Source: Curtobacterium luteum
GTDB lineage: Bacteria; Actinomycetota; Actinomycetes; Actinomycetales; Microbacteriaceae
Assembly (NCBI RefSeq): GCF_014646995.1
Contig: NZ_BMOI01000011.1
Coordinates: forward strand, 62,001-126,000
Length of the DNA: 64,000 nucleotides
Reading direction: 5' to 3'
Shown here: positions 44,854 to 54,015 of the stretch, in pieces
Layout: every line of letters begins with the position of its first letter
Position numbering within the stretch: position 1 is the stretch's first letter
Notes under the pieces: generated by a model
Seen by the model: the letters and a program-made list of their open reading frames with translations, nothing else
The model's database searches: none
What the model was told of the DNA's origin: nothing
Translations under genes and position numbers: made by a program

Positions 44854-45196
44854 GTCCCGCAGGACGGGGCGCAGCCTCGAAGTGCTGCGTGCCGAGGCCG
44901 CCGAGGAGATCTCGATGCTCGTCGAGCACCGGAGCCGCCAGGGTGAGGACCCGTGGGACTTCATGCCGACGCTGCCGACCGTCGACGAGCAGGTCGTGCT
45001 CATCCTCCGCGCCGACTCCCTCGAGCTCGACGCCGCGATCGGTGCACGGAGCGCGCAGTGGTCGATGCACCCGGCGTCCGGCCAGGGCACCTCGATGGGT
45101 GAGGAGTACCACCGGCTCCGGCGCATCGCCATGCAGCACCCGGAGCTCACCGCCGCCGTCTGGAAGCTCATCGGGGCGCTCCCCGACGCCGGCTGA
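44846..45196 (+). CDS. Conserved hypothetical protein, 116 residues
   Basis: No family recognised. The protein is soluble, acidic and mostly helical (SLEVLRAEAAEEISMLVEH, then TVDEQVVLILRADSLELDAA). No signal or membrane segment. The ATG at 44846 has GGGGG upstream and a short overlapping upstream frame. It is followed after 43 bases by the PLP class IV enzyme gene. Confidence 0.75.
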   Translation: MAESRRTGRSLEVLRAEAAEEISMLVEHRSRQGEDPWDFMPTLPTVDEQVVLILRADSLELDAAIGARSAQWSMHPASGQGTSMGEEYHRLRRIAMQHPELTAAVWKLIGALPDAG

Positions 45197-45239
45197 CGGC
45201 CCGGTGGAGGCGCCAGCCGCGCTGCGGTTGGATGGGGAC

Positions 45240-46130
45240 ATGACCGAAACCGTCCTCGCGATCCTCAACCAGCCCTCCCGCGACGCTGCGCCGCACGACC
45301 CGGACGCCGACGCGTTCTGGTTCGCCGCACCGCTCGAGGAGCACGTGCAGGTCCAGGACCTCGGGGTCATCCGTGGCGACGGCGTGTTCGAGACCATCAC
45401 CGTGGTGCACGGTCGGCCGCAGGCGCTCGAGCCGCACCTCGCGCGGTTCGAGCGGTCCGCCCGCATGCTCGACCTGCCCGTGCCGGACGCCGGGGCCTGG
45501 CGGCGGACGATCGAGGCGGTGTGCGCCGAGCTCGACCCGGTCCGCGAGGGCTTCGTGAAGACCGTCTACACGCGCGGGGTCGAGGGGTCGGACCGGCCGA
45601 CGGGCTGGGCGTACGCGGCACCCTCCGGGGACCAGACCCCCGCACGGACCGAGGGCATCTCCGTCGTCACGCTCGACCGCGGGTACCGGCACGACGTCGA
45701 GCGGACGTCGCCGTGGCTGCTGCAGGGCGCGAAGACCCTGTCGTACGCGGTGAACATGGCGGCGCTGCGCGAGGCCGGCCGTCGCGGGGCCGACGACGCG
45801 CTGTTCGTGTCGACGGACGGCTACGTGCTCGAGGGCACCCGGGCGAACCTGGTCATGTCCGTCGGTGGCCGGCTCGTGACGCCCCGGACCGACATCGGCA
45901 TCCTCGCCGGCACCACGCAGGCCGACGTCTTCCGCTTCGCCGAGGACGCCGGGATGGACACCTCCTACGAGCTCGTGACGCTGGCGGACCTCGACGCTGC
46001 CGACGCCCTCTGGCTCGTGTCGAGCGTCCGGCAGGCGGCTCCCCTCCGGTCCGTCAACGGGGTCACGCGGGCGATGGACCTGCCCCTGACCGAGCGCATC
46101 AACGAGTTCCTGCTGTCGCGCGAGGCGTGA
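45240..46130 (+). CDS. PLP-dependent class IV aminotransferase/aminodeoxychorismate lyase-like
   Basis: A 296-residue fold-type IV PLP enzyme. The cofactor lysine lies in LLQGAKTLSYAVNMAA, and GVFETITVVHG, EGTRANLVM and PRTDIGILAGTTQ are family motifs. The group includes 4-amino-4-deoxychorismate lyase (PabC, folate synthesis), branched-chain aminotransferases and D-amino acid transaminases. Length and the GDGVFET start favour PabC, but this is not settled. Confidence 0.85.
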   Translation: MTETVLAILNQPSRDAAPHDPDADAFWFAAPLEEHVQVQDLGVIRGDGVFETITVVHGRPQALEPHLARFERSARMLDLPVPDAGAWRRTIEAVCAELDPVREGFVKTVYTRGVEGSDRPTGWAYAAPSGDQTPARTEGISVVTLDRGYRHDVERTSPWLLQGAKTLSYAVNMAALREAGRRGADDALFVSTDGYVLEGTRANLVMSVGGRLVTPRTDIGILAGTTQADVFRFAEDAGMDTSYELVTLADLDAADALWLVSSVRQAAPLRSVNGVTRAMDLPLTERINEFLLSREA

Positions 46131-46181
46131 CCGTTCCGCTGGGTCCGCGCGGGGACCGCGCGACCCGACCGGACGACGGAC

Positions 46182-46214
46182 GGGAGGCCCGTGGCGGCGT
46201 CGCCACGTCCTCCC
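46182..46214. terminator. Hairpin between convergent genes (family A)
   Basis: GGGAGGcccGTGGCG pairs with CGCCACgtCCTCCC, between the PLP enzyme and amidohydrolase gene ends. Confidence 0.7.
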
Positions 46215-46289
46215 TCGCAGGCTCGGTCGGCGCGCCCGGCGCATCGCTCCGCGATGCCGCCGAGCCGGACGCGCCCGTCCGTCAGGCGG

Positions 46290-47489
46290 TCACCAGCGGT
46301 CGCTGGTGACGCCCTGACCGTCGACCCACTCGAAGACCTGGGCGCCCTCGATCCAGACGCGCGTCGCGCGGCTGGTCGCCGCGAGCGGGTCGCCGTCCCA
46401 GAGGACGAGGTCGGCGTCGTACCCGGGTTCGAGACGACCGACGCGGTCGCCGAAGCCGAGGATGTCGGCCGGGTTGGTCGTGAGCGCCTCGAGCGCGGTC
46501 TGCCACGGCAGCCCCTCCTTGACGGCGGCCGTGGCCTGGTCGACGAGCATGTTGATCGGCACCACCGGCGCGTCCGTCGTGATGGCGACCCGGACGCCCG
46601 CCGCGGCGATCGTGGCGAGGTTCGGGATGCCGCGGTCGCGGAGCTCCACCTTCGAGCGGCTCGTGAAGAGCGGGCCGTAGATCACCGGGATCGCCTTCTC
46701 GGCGAGCACGTCGGCGATCTTGTGCGCCTCGGTGCCGTGGTTCACGACGAGGCGGTAGCCGAACTCCTCGGCGAGCCGGATCGCGGTCGCGATGTCGTCG
46801 TGGCGGTGGGTGTGCTGGTCCCAGGCGAGCTCGCCGTCGAGGACACGCACGAGCGTCTCCTTCGTGAGGTCGCGAGCGAACGGGTCGCCCTTCGCCTCGG
46901 CCGCGTCACGGGCTGCACGGTAGTTCTGGGCCTCGACGAACGCGTCGCGGATGATCTTGGCGACGCCGAGCCGCGTCGAGGGCGTCTGGCCCTTGCCGCC
47001 GTACACGCGCTTGGGGTTCTCGCCGAGGGCGCTCTTGACGCTCACCGAGTCGGAGATGAGCTGCTCGTCGATCGTCCGGCCGCCCCAGGTCTTGATCGCG
47101 ACCGTCTGGCCGCCGATCGGGTTGCCGGACCCGGGCTTGACGACGATGCTCGTGACGCCGCCGGCGAGCGCGTCGCGGAAGCCCTCGTCCTGGATGTCGA
47201 CGGCGTCGATCGCGCGCACGCCGGCCATGTTCGGGCCGGTCATCTCGTTCGTGTCGTTGCCGGCCTCGCCGTTGGCCTCCTCGTGGATGCCGACGTGCCC
47301 GTGCGCCTCGACGAACCCGGGGACGAGCCACGCTCCGGCCGCGTCCACGACCGGGAGCCCCGGCGGCGGTGTCACCTCCGGTCCGATCGCGGTGATCCTG
47401 CCGTCCTCGACGACGACCGTCCCGCCGTCGAACTCCGGGGAGGTGACGGGGACGACGTGGGCACCGGTGATGGCGAAGGAGTTGGTCAT
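46290..47489 (-). CDS. Amidohydrolase (imidazolonepropionase-like)
   Basis: A 399-residue metal-dependent hydrolase. The first metal motif HGH is at 63-65 (EAHGHVGIHE); later histidines are in DQHTHRHDD and VVNHGTEAHK, and the catalytic aspartate in ITTDAPVVP. N- and C-terminal beta-sandwich segments and the typical closing ADLVLWDGDPL are present. The substrate is unknown. The ATG has TAGCGT six bases upstream, so it is probably leaderless. It is divergent from the Fic gene. Confidence 0.9.
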   Translation of the reverse strand: MTNSFAITGAHVVPVTSPEFDGGTVVVEDGRITAIGPEVTPPPGLPVVDAAGAWLVPGFVEAHGHVGIHEEANGEAGNDTNEMTGPNMAGVRAIDAVDIQDEGFRDALAGGVTSIVVKPGSGNPIGGQTVAIKTWGGRTIDEQLISDSVSVKSALGENPKRVYGGKGQTPSTRLGVAKIIRDAFVEAQNYRAARDAAEAKGDPFARDLTKETLVRVLDGELAWDQHTHRHDDIATAIRLAEEFGYRLVVNHGTEAHKIADVLAEKAIPVIYGPLFTSRSKVELRDRGIPNLATIAAAGVRVAITTDAPVVPINMLVDQATAAVKEGLPWQTALEALTTNPADILGFGDRVGRLEPGYDADLVLWDGDPLAATSRATRVWIEGAQVFEWVDGQGVTSDRW

Positions 47490-47495
47490 GGCTCC

Positions 47496-47501
47496 ACGCT
47501 A
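47496..47501 (-). promoter_or_regulatory. -10 element of a leaderless start (amidohydrolase)
   Basis: Minus-strand TAGCGT, 6 bases, then ATG at 47489. Confidence 0.55.
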
Positions 47502-47595
47502 GCGAGCCGGCGCTCCACGCATACGACATCTGGATTCCTGGCGACGAGTGACGCGGGCGCCGTACCGTCCTCGTGCGCCGACCCCTGGAGGAACC

Positions 47596-48816
47596 GTGGA
47601 CCACGCCGAGTCACCCGCCCACCGTCCACCGTGGCCCGTGCACACGACGGTCCTCCGGCCCTGGCGCAGCGGCCAGCGCGGGCCGAGGGCCGACCGCCTC
47701 GTCACCGCCGTCACCGCCTCGGTCCCACCGCGGATCGCCGCTGCCGGGTGGACCCCGGACGTCGGCACCGAGCAGCTGCTCGCGCACGCCGCACACGCGC
47801 TCCGGGTCCTCGACGCCGAGCACGGACACGCACTCGCGGGGCTGTCCTCCCTGCTCGTCCGGACCGAGGCCGTGACCTCCTCGCGGATCGAGCTCGAGCA
47901 GGCGACCATCGACGACGTCGCCCGGGCGTCCGTCGGCGGCCGGGCGAACCCGAGTGCCACGCTGGTCGTCCGGGCCGGCGCCGCGCTCGGACGACTCGCG
48001 GCGATCGCGCCCGGCGGGACGATCACCGAGTCCGCGGTGCTCGACGCCCACCGGGTCCTCATGGCCGACGACCCGGTGGACGGCCGGTACGCGGGCCGCT
48101 GGCGGGACGTCCAGAACTGGATCGGCGGCGGGGCCAGCCCGCGGCTGGCGTCGTACGTCCCGCCGCCCGCCGACGAGGTCCCGGCGCTCATGGCGGACCT
48201 CCTCGCCTTCGCCCACCGCGACGACCTCCACCCGATCGCGCAGGCCGCACTCGTCCACGCGCAGTTCGCGTCGGTGCACCCGTTCACCGACGGCAACGGT
48301 CGGATCGGTCGGGCGCTCGTCGCGGCCGTGCTCCGGTGCCGCGGGCTCGGGCTGCGCGTCACGGCACCGGTCGCGGTCGTGCTCGCGGCGGAGCGGGACC
48401 GCTACTTCGGCCTGCTCGAGGCGTACCGGACCGGACCGGTCGACGACCTCGTCCGTGACCTCGCCATCGCGATCGGCACCGTGTGTGACGAAGCGACGAC
48501 GACCGCGCTCCTGCTCGCCGAGCACCGCGCGTGGCTCGCCACCCTCGGACTCCCGGCCGCCCTCGCGCACGTCCTCGGCCATGAGCCGTTCGTCTCCGAG
48601 GACACGCTCGAGCGCCTGCTCCCCGCGGGGATCGAGCCCACGGTCACGCGACTGTGCGGCGTCGGGGTGCTCCTGCCCCTCACCGCCCGACGGCGCGACC
48701 GTGTCTGGCGGGTCGTCGGCGTCGCGGCGGAGCTCGAGGCCTTCGTCGAGCGGGTCACCGACGCCGTGCGTGCCCGGCAGGTGCCGCTGCCCGCGCCCGT
48801 CGGGGCCTGCGCATAG
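47596..48816 (+). CDS. Fic family protein (AMPylase-type)
   Basis: Fic domains transfer AMP or similar groups to hydroxyl side chains. The core HPFTDGNGRIGR is at 228-239 with the catalytic His228. The N-terminal Fic-N-like region contains the inhibitory-helix pattern TSSRIELE at about 94-101 (S95-x3-E99), though the usual Gly/Asn after the Glu is Leu. The C-terminus (about 300-406) is winged-helix-like. The GTG at 47596 has a good GGAGG four bases upstream. The target is unknown. There is no adjacent antitoxin gene. Confidence 0.92.
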   Translation: MDHAESPAHRPPWPVHTTVLRPWRSGQRGPRADRLVTAVTASVPPRIAAAGWTPDVGTEQLLAHAAHALRVLDAEHGHALAGLSSLLVRTEAVTSSRIELEQATIDDVARASVGGRANPSATLVVRAGAALGRLAAIAPGGTITESAVLDAHRVLMADDPVDGRYAGRWRDVQNWIGGGASPRLASYVPPPADEVPALMADLLAFAHRDDLHPIAQAALVHAQFASVHPFTDGNGRIGRALVAAVLRCRGLGLRVTAPVAVVLAAERDRYFGLLEAYRTGPVDDLVRDLAIAIGTVCDEATTTALLLAEHRAWLATLGLPAALAHVLGHEPFVSEDTLERLLPAGIEPTVTRLCGVGVLLPLTARRRDRVWRVVGVAAELEAFVERVTDAVRARQVPLPAPVGACA

Positions 48817-48819
48817 GGT
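48814..48819 (+). promoter_or_regulatory. -10 element of a leaderless start (oligopeptidase B)
   Basis: TAGGGT followed by 6 bases and the GTG at 48826; it overlaps the Fic stop codon. Confidence 0.5.
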
Positions 48820-48825
48820 GGGGGC

Positions 48826-51006
48826 GTGAGCAGCGAGCACGAACAGGCCACCCCGCCCACCGCCGCGAAGCGCCCGGTCACCCGGTCGCACCACGGCATC
48901 GACTTCGTCGACGACTACGAGTGGCTGCGTGACAAGGAGTCGCCGGAGACGCTCGCGTACCTCGAAGCCGAGAACGCCTGGACCGAGGCGCAGACCGAGC
49001 ACCTCGCGCCCCTGCGCGACCGGATCTTCGGCGAGGTCAAGGCCCGCGTGCAGGAGACCGACCTCTCCGTTCCCGTCCGGATGGGTGACTGGTGGTACTT
49101 CACGCGGACGGCCGAGGGGTCGCAGTACGGCGTGCACTGCCGCGCACCGATCAGCGGTCCGGACGACTGGACGCCCCCGGCGATCGAGGCGTCGGCCGAC
49201 GGCGGGACGACCCTCCCCGGCGAGGAGACCGTGCTCGACAGCAACGCCCTCGCGGACGGCCACGACTTCTTCTCGCTCGGCTCCTACGACATCACCGACG
49301 ACGGCACGCGGCTCGTCTACGGCACTGACACCGCCGGCGACGAGCGCTACACGCTGCACGTCCGCGACCTGACGACAGGGCAGGACCTCGCCGACGAGAT
49401 CCCCAACACCGGCGCCGGTGCCACGTTCGACCCCTCCGGACGCTTCGTCTTCTACCCGACCGTCGACGACTCCTGGCGGCCCGACCGCATCTGGCGTCAC
49501 GCGGTCGGGACGCCGGCGTCCGAGGACGTCCTCGTGTTCGAGGAGCCGGACGACCGCTACTGGGTCGGCGTCGGCATCACCCGGTCGTCGCAGTACATCG
49601 TCATCGAGCTCGGGTCGAAGATCACGTCCGAGGCCCTCGTGCTCGACGCGGCCGACCCGACCGGCGAGTTCCAGGTCGTCTGGCCGCGGCGCGAGGGTGT
49701 CGAGTACGAGATCGAGCACGCCATCGTCGGCGGCAGCGACCGCTTCCTGGTGCTGCACAACGACGGTGCGGAGAACTTCGAGCTCGTCGACGTGCCCGCG
49801 GACGACCCGACGTCCGAGCGTGACCGCCGTGTCGTCGTCGCCCACCACCCGGAGCGCCGCATCGAGTCCGTCGACGCGTTCGCCGGTCACCTCGCGCTCG
49901 AGTACCGGTCCGAGGCGCTCCCCCAGGTGGCGATCATCCCGATCGAGGACGACGGCTACGGGGATGCCCACGAGGTCCCGTTCGACGAGACGCTCTTCTC
50001 GGCCGGTCTCGGCGGCAACCCCGAGTGGGAGCAGCCGACGCTCCGGATCGGCTTCACGTCGTTCGTGACGCCGTCCGAGGTCAGCGACCTCGACCTGGCG
50101 ACGGGCGAGGTGACGGTCCTCAAACGGCAGCCCGTGCTCGGTGGGTACGACCCGGCCGACTACGTCCAGGAGCGCGACTGGGCCACCGCGGCGGACGGCA
50201 CGCGCGTCCCGATCTCGCTGGTCTGGCGACGGGACGCGGTCGACCCCGACCAGCCGGCACCGCTGCACCTGTACGGCTACGGATCGTACGAGCACTCGAT
50301 CGACCCGGGCTTCAGCGTCATGCGGCTCAGCATGCTCGACCGTGGCGTCGTGTTCGCCGTCGCGCACGTCCGCGGGGGCGGCGAGATGGGTCGGCACTGG
50401 TACGAGGACGGCAAGACCCTCACGAAGAAGAACACGTTCACCGACTTCGTCGCGGTCGCCGCCCACCTCATCGACTCCGGTCGCACCACCGCGGACCGGT
50501 TGGTCGCCGAGGGCGGCAGCGCGGGTGGACTCCTCATGGGTGCCGTCGCGAACCTGGCGCCGGAACGGTTCGCCGGCATCCTCGCGGCCGTGCCGTTCGT
50601 GGACGCGCTGACGAGCATCCTCGACCCGGACCTCCCCCTGACGGTGATCGAGTGGGACGAGTGGGGCGACCCGCTCCACGACCCCGAGGTCTACCGGTAC
50701 ATGAGCGAGTACTCGCCGTACGAGAACGTCCGCGACGACGTGCAGTACCCGAAGATCCTGGCGGTGACATCCATCAACGACACCCGGGTGCTCTACGTCG
50801 AACCCGCGAAGTGGACCGCGCGACGGCGGGAGGTCGGCGCGCCGGTGCTGCTGAAGACCGAGATGGCGGCCGGACACGGCGGCGTGAGCGGTCGGTACGC
50901 GTCGTGGAAGGAGCGTGCGTTCGAGCTGGCGTGGCTCCTCGACGTCCTGGGGCTGGCCGAGGTGTCCCCTGCCGCTGCGGACGCCGAGCCCGTCGCCGCC
51001 GGATGA
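48826..51006 (+). CDS. ptrB: Oligopeptidase B (S9A prolyl oligopeptidase family)
   Basis: A cytoplasmic serine peptidase that cuts short peptides after basic residues. The 726 residues comprise a beta-propeller (about 75-420) and an alpha/beta hydrolase domain. The nucleophile is Ser565 in EGGSAGGLLMG, the Asp is likely in TSINDTRVLY, and the His is in GHGGVSGRY. HHGIDFVDDYEWLRDKESPE at the N-terminus is typical. The stop overlaps the start of a decayed isochorismatase-like gene (ATGA). Confidence 0.94.
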   Translation: MSSEHEQATPPTAAKRPVTRSHHGIDFVDDYEWLRDKESPETLAYLEAENAWTEAQTEHLAPLRDRIFGEVKARVQETDLSVPVRMGDWWYFTRTAEGSQYGVHCRAPISGPDDWTPPAIEASADGGTTLPGEETVLDSNALADGHDFFSLGSYDITDDGTRLVYGTDTAGDERYTLHVRDLTTGQDLADEIPNTGAGATFDPSGRFVFYPTVDDSWRPDRIWRHAVGTPASEDVLVFEEPDDRYWVGVGITRSSQYIVIELGSKITSEALVLDAADPTGEFQVVWPRREGVEYEIEHAIVGGSDRFLVLHNDGAENFELVDVPADDPTSERDRRVVVAHHPERRIESVDAFAGHLALEYRSEALPQVAIIPIEDDGYGDAHEVPFDETLFSAGLGGNPEWEQPTLRIGFTSFVTPSEVSDLDLATGEVTVLKRQPVLGGYDPADYVQERDWATAADGTRVPISLVWRRDAVDPDQPAPLHLYGYGSYEHSIDPGFSVMRLSMLDRGVVFAVAHVRGGGEMGRHWYEDGKTLTKKNTFTDFVAVAAHLIDSGRTTADRLVAEGGSAGGLLMGAVANLAPERFAGILAAVPFVDALTSILDPDLPLTVIEWDEWGDPLHDPEVYRYMSEYSPYENVRDDVQYPKILAVTSINDTRVLYVEPAKWTARRREVGAPVLLKTEMAAGHGGVSGRYASWKERAFELAWLLDVLGLAEVSPAAADAEPVAAG

Positions 51007-51238
51007 CCGACGCCCTCGTCGTCATCGCCATGCAGGTCGGCGTCGTGCAGCCGCGGAGGGCTTCGACGTCACGCTCGTCGGTGACGCGCACACCACCCGG
51101 GGCGTCGTCCGCGACGAGTTGGTCGTGACGGCGGAGCAGATCATCGTCCACACGAACCACTCCCGGGCCGGACTCCGGGACCCGGGACAGCGGTTCGACG
51201 TCGCCGATGCCGACGCGGTGGTGCTCACACGCGATTGA
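51003..51238 (+). pseudogene. Isochorismatase-like cysteine hydrolase, internally deleted
   Basis: The ATG at 51003 opens MTDALVVIAMQVGVV, the start of an isochorismatase-family protein (normally VIDMQ; the catalytic Asp is Ala here). After about 15 codons the frame changes and the sequence jumps to the C-terminal part, EGFDVTLVGDAHTTRGV to ADAVVLTRD, ending at 51238. The middle 90-100 residues, with the catalytic Cys, are missing. A deletion with a frameshift is the simplest explanation. The stop overlaps the convergent CYTH/CHAD gene. Confidence 0.85.
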
Positions 51239-52766
51239 GCGTGTGCACCGCCTCGTCGTAGGACTGCTCCGCGAGTCGTACCCGGTCGCCCGCGAGGACG
51301 CCGTACCCGAAGGTCCCCTCGCCGCCGCGCTCGGCGATCCCGGCGTTCACGCGGAGCTGCTCGAGTGCGTGCAAGGAGCGGACCCGCTCGGTGAGGACCT
51401 CGGCCGCGTTGCCGATGCGCTTCCACAGCGCGTGCGGGAACGCGTCGTCGCCGAGCACGTCCATCGCCATCCGGGCGCGGAGCGTCGCGGTCCACGCGAG
51501 TTCCGTCGCTGCCAGTGCCGCGGCTTCCCGCTCGACGACGGCGACCTCGGCGTCCTCGTCGGCGACGGCGTCGCGCACGAGGTCGCGGACCCGAGGCTTC
51601 TCGACCGCAGAGACGTCCTGCGCGACGTGCTTCGGGGACCGGAGCGCCCACGCGGTCGGCTGCGGCCGTTCCACGGCGTCGTCGAGGGCGTCGAGCAGCT
51701 CGAGGAACGGCTCGGAGTGCAGGAACGCCACCACGTCACGGACCGCGTCGGCCCGGCGTTCGCGGGTGGACGCGAGGATGCGCTCACGGGTCATGGCGTC
51801 GACGAGGGCGTCCTGCGCCGGGGTGGACGCCCGCGGCAGCCGCTCGACGAGGTACTCCGCCAGTGCTGCCCGTGCGGTGACGACCGCGAACGCGTCGGCG
51901 GCCGCTGCCGCCCGGTCGATCTCGTCCGTGGGCGCGAACGCCGGACGGTACGACCCGAGGACGGCGGCGATGCCGAGCGCCGTCGACGCGGTCTCGCGCA
52001 GGTCGGCGGCGGCGGCGGTCGCCGGGTCGCGGAGCGCGGCCTGCTGGTCGAGCAGCGCGGTGCGCAGCTTGCGGAGCCGCTTGGTGAGCGCGCGTGCGGC
52101 CGTGCCCTTGTCCGGCTTCTCTGCGGTGTGGAGGCGCGGTGCCGGTGCACCCGCCAGCCCTCGAGCCAGCTTCGACGAGACGGCAGCGGGGCCGGCGCCG
52201 ACCGCGGCGAAACGGCCGTCCAGCGCGGCGAACAGCTCGTGGGCGATCTGCTCGTCGACGCCGCCGACGGTCTCGACCTCGACCTCGCGCCAGGTGCGAG
52301 GCGTCTCGGGAGCGTCGTCGTCGAGCCGCTGGGCGCGGACGGTGTCGTCGGCGAGCTCGGCGATCTGGTCGCCGTCCTCGTCGAGGAGGCGCGTGACGGT
52401 GCGGGTGGTGGTGATCCGGACGACCGGTCGGAGGCGCCGTCCCCGACGCTCGGTGAAGAGCGCCGCGAGGACCTCGTCCGGGACGCTGTCGGCGTCGTCG
52501 GTCAACGGGAAGTGCTGCTCGTGCCGGACCGTGTCCGAGGCCGCGCGCTTGATGTGCCAGCCGGCGTCCGGCCCCCCGGTCCGGCGGCGGACCGTCACCC
52601 GGGCGGCGACGAGGTCGTAGCGATCGGTGTCCCAGTAGGTCGCATCGAGTTCGAACGGTTCCTGCCGGTCGGACTGCAGGATGCCGCCGACGCCGATCAG
52701 GTCGGGGAGGTCCCCACCCTCGGGCAGGTCGTAGGTGCGCTCGATCTCGAGGTGCGTGTCACTCAC
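51225..52766 (-). CDS. CYTH and CHAD domain protein
   Basis: A 513-residue two-domain protein. Residues 1-205 are a CYTH triphosphate tunnel domain starting EIERTYDLP (ExExK-like, with R for K) with HIKRAASDTVRHEQHFPL. Residues 220-513 are a His-rich alpha-helical CHAD domain that in relatives binds polyphosphate (ALTKRLRKLRTALLD). It probably handles inorganic triphosphate or polyphosphate. The GTG start overlaps the upstream membrane protein stop as GTGA, so it is the third gene of a PadR-controlled operon. Confidence 0.92.
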   Translation of the reverse strand: MSDTHLEIERTYDLPEGGDLPDLIGVGGILQSDRQEPFELDATYWDTDRYDLVAARVTVRRRTGGPDAGWHIKRAASDTVRHEQHFPLTDDADSVPDEVLAALFTERRGRRLRPVVRITTTRTVTRLLDEDGDQIAELADDTVRAQRLDDDAPETPRTWREVEVETVGGVDEQIAHELFAALDGRFAAVGAGPAAVSSKLARGLAGAPAPRLHTAEKPDKGTAARALTKRLRKLRTALLDQQAALRDPATAAAADLRETASTALGIAAVLGSYRPAFAPTDEIDRAAAAADAFAVVTARAALAEYLVERLPRASTPAQDALVDAMTRERILASTRERRADAVRDVVAFLHSEPFLELLDALDDAVERPQPTAWALRSPKHVAQDVSAVEKPRVRDLVRDAVADEDAEVAVVEREAAALAATELAWTATLRARMAMDVLGDDAFPHALWKRIGNAAEVLTERVRSLHALEQLRVNAGIAERGGEGTFGYGVLAGDRVRLAEQSYDEAVHTLNRV

Positions 52767-53575
52767 ACGCTCTTGTCTACCAGGGCTCCCTCGGGGACCA
52801 CGAACCGGCGCGAGCGATCGGTGGAGAACCGGCTGCCGAGGAACCCGGCGAGGATGAGCGCGAGGTACGGCACGCCGAACAGGATCGAGTTCCACTGCGC
52901 CGGGAGCAGGGTCCACAGCGCTCCGGTGTGCTCCGCGGACACGAGGACCATCGGGAGGACGGCGAACGACCACGCCGCCCACGGGGTGCTCGTCGCGACG
53001 AACCACCCGACGAGCGGGACGAGCGTCAGGAGCAGGGAGAACTCGAACGGGATCGGTCCGGTGACCGGGAGGGAGGGCACGAGGACCATCACCACGGTCG
53101 CCGCCAGGACCATGCTCGCCCCGATGCGCCGTCGAGGAGCGGTCGCCCGCAGGAGGAGGACCGCCACCGCCACGGCGACACCGGGAACGACGTGCACCAG
53201 CGCTTGCCCTGCGAGCATCCCGACGACGCGCTGGGTGGCGGATCCGGCGTTCTGCTGCAAGAGCAACCACACGCCCGACGCGAGCAGCGACGCGATCGCC
53301 ACCGCCACGAGCACGGGAACGGTCCGGACGCGGTGTGGTTCGGGACGGACGTCGAGCGGTACAGCGGTCATGGTGGTCCCCCAGGTGGTGCGACGGTCGG
53401 CTCGGCGGTGGAACAGCGCCGTGGTGAAGGCGCCGAACGCGAGCGCGGTCGGCGAGAGGTCGAGTTCGGCGGCGCCCTGCACGTCGGCGGCCCACTGCTC
53501 CCGGCGGGTCTCGCGGTGCGCGGCGGGCGAGATGGCGACGGCTGCGGCGACCAGCACCCGGTCGAGCGCGTTCAC
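52763..53575 (-). CDS. PadR-associated membrane protein
   Basis: Unrecognised by name. The 270-residue protein has an N-terminal cytoplasmic stretch (HRETRREQWAADVQGAAEL), typical of proteins encoded with PadR regulators, followed by about six hydrophobic segments (86-245). It overlaps PadR by 4 bases upstream and the CYTH/CHAD gene by 4 bases downstream, so all three are translated from one message. Confidence 0.85.
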   Translation of the reverse strand: MNALDRVLVAAAVAISPAAHRETRREQWAADVQGAAELDLSPTALAFGAFTTALFHRRADRRTTWGTTMTAVPLDVRPEPHRVRTVPVLVAVAIASLLASGVWLLLQQNAGSATQRVVGMLAGQALVHVVPGVAVAVAVLLLRATAPRRRIGASMVLAATVVMVLVPSLPVTGPIPFEFSLLLTLVPLVGWFVATSTPWAAWSFAVLPMVLVSAEHTGALWTLLPAQWNSILFGVPYLALILAGFLGSRFSTDRSRRFVVPEGALVDKSV

Positions 53576-53928
53576 GACGCCACCGGCCGGGTGGTCGGAC
53601 GCGCGCCGGCTGCGGGACGCGCAGCGGCGCGGGCGGGATCGGCCCGCGCGGCAACGAGGTCCCGCGCGGCAACGAGGTCCTGCGCCGCGACGAGACCGTC
53701 GGCAGTGAACTCGTAGAGCCGTCGTCGGGGTCCAGACCGCTCGGCGTCGTCGTCCCAGCTCGACCGGATCCAGTCGAGCTGCTCGAGCCGTTCGAGGATC
53801 GGGTACACGGTGCCCGCCTGCCGTCCGGTCGCCTTGACGACGAGCAGCCCCCAGGTCGGTCTGTCCGCTGCGAGCAGGGCGTCGAGGACGTCGAGCGTGG
53901 GGGCGGTCACGCGCTTGATCGGTTCCAT
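53572..53928 (-). CDS. PadR family transcriptional regulator
   Basis: A 118-residue winged-helix repressor. The N-terminal domain has TWGLLVVKATGRQAGTVYPI and LEQLDWIRSSWDD; the C-terminal half is Ala-rich and shorter than usual, with a repeat of LVAARDLVAA. The ATG at 53928 sits 6 bases after TAGCTT of a strong promoter, so the message is leaderless. It is divergent from mycoredoxin. Confidence 0.9.
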   Translation of the reverse strand: MEPIKRVTAPTLDVLDALLAADRPTWGLLVVKATGRQAGTVYPILERLEQLDWIRSSWDDDAERSGPRRRLYEFTADGLVAAQDLVAARDLVAARADPARAAARPAAGARPTTRPVAS

Positions 53929-53934
53929 GAGCAG

Positions 53935-53963
53935 AAGCTACCTATGTAGAACAAGCACGTCAA
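53935..53963 (-). promoter_or_regulatory. Promoter of the PadR operon (leaderless)
   Basis: Minus strand: TTGACG (53963-53958), 17-base spacer, TAGCTT (53940-53935), 6 bases, ATG. This is the best -35/-10 pair in the window. Confidence 0.7.
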
Positions 53964-54003
53964 GCCATGTCGGACAAGAAGTCCTCCGTCCAGACAGCGG
54001 GGT

Positions 54004-54009
54004 TACCCT
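54004..54009 (+). promoter_or_regulatory. -10 element of a leaderless start (mycoredoxin)
   Basis: TACCCT followed by 6 bases and the ATG at 54016. No clear -35. Confidence 0.55.
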
Positions 54010-54015
54010 GATCAC

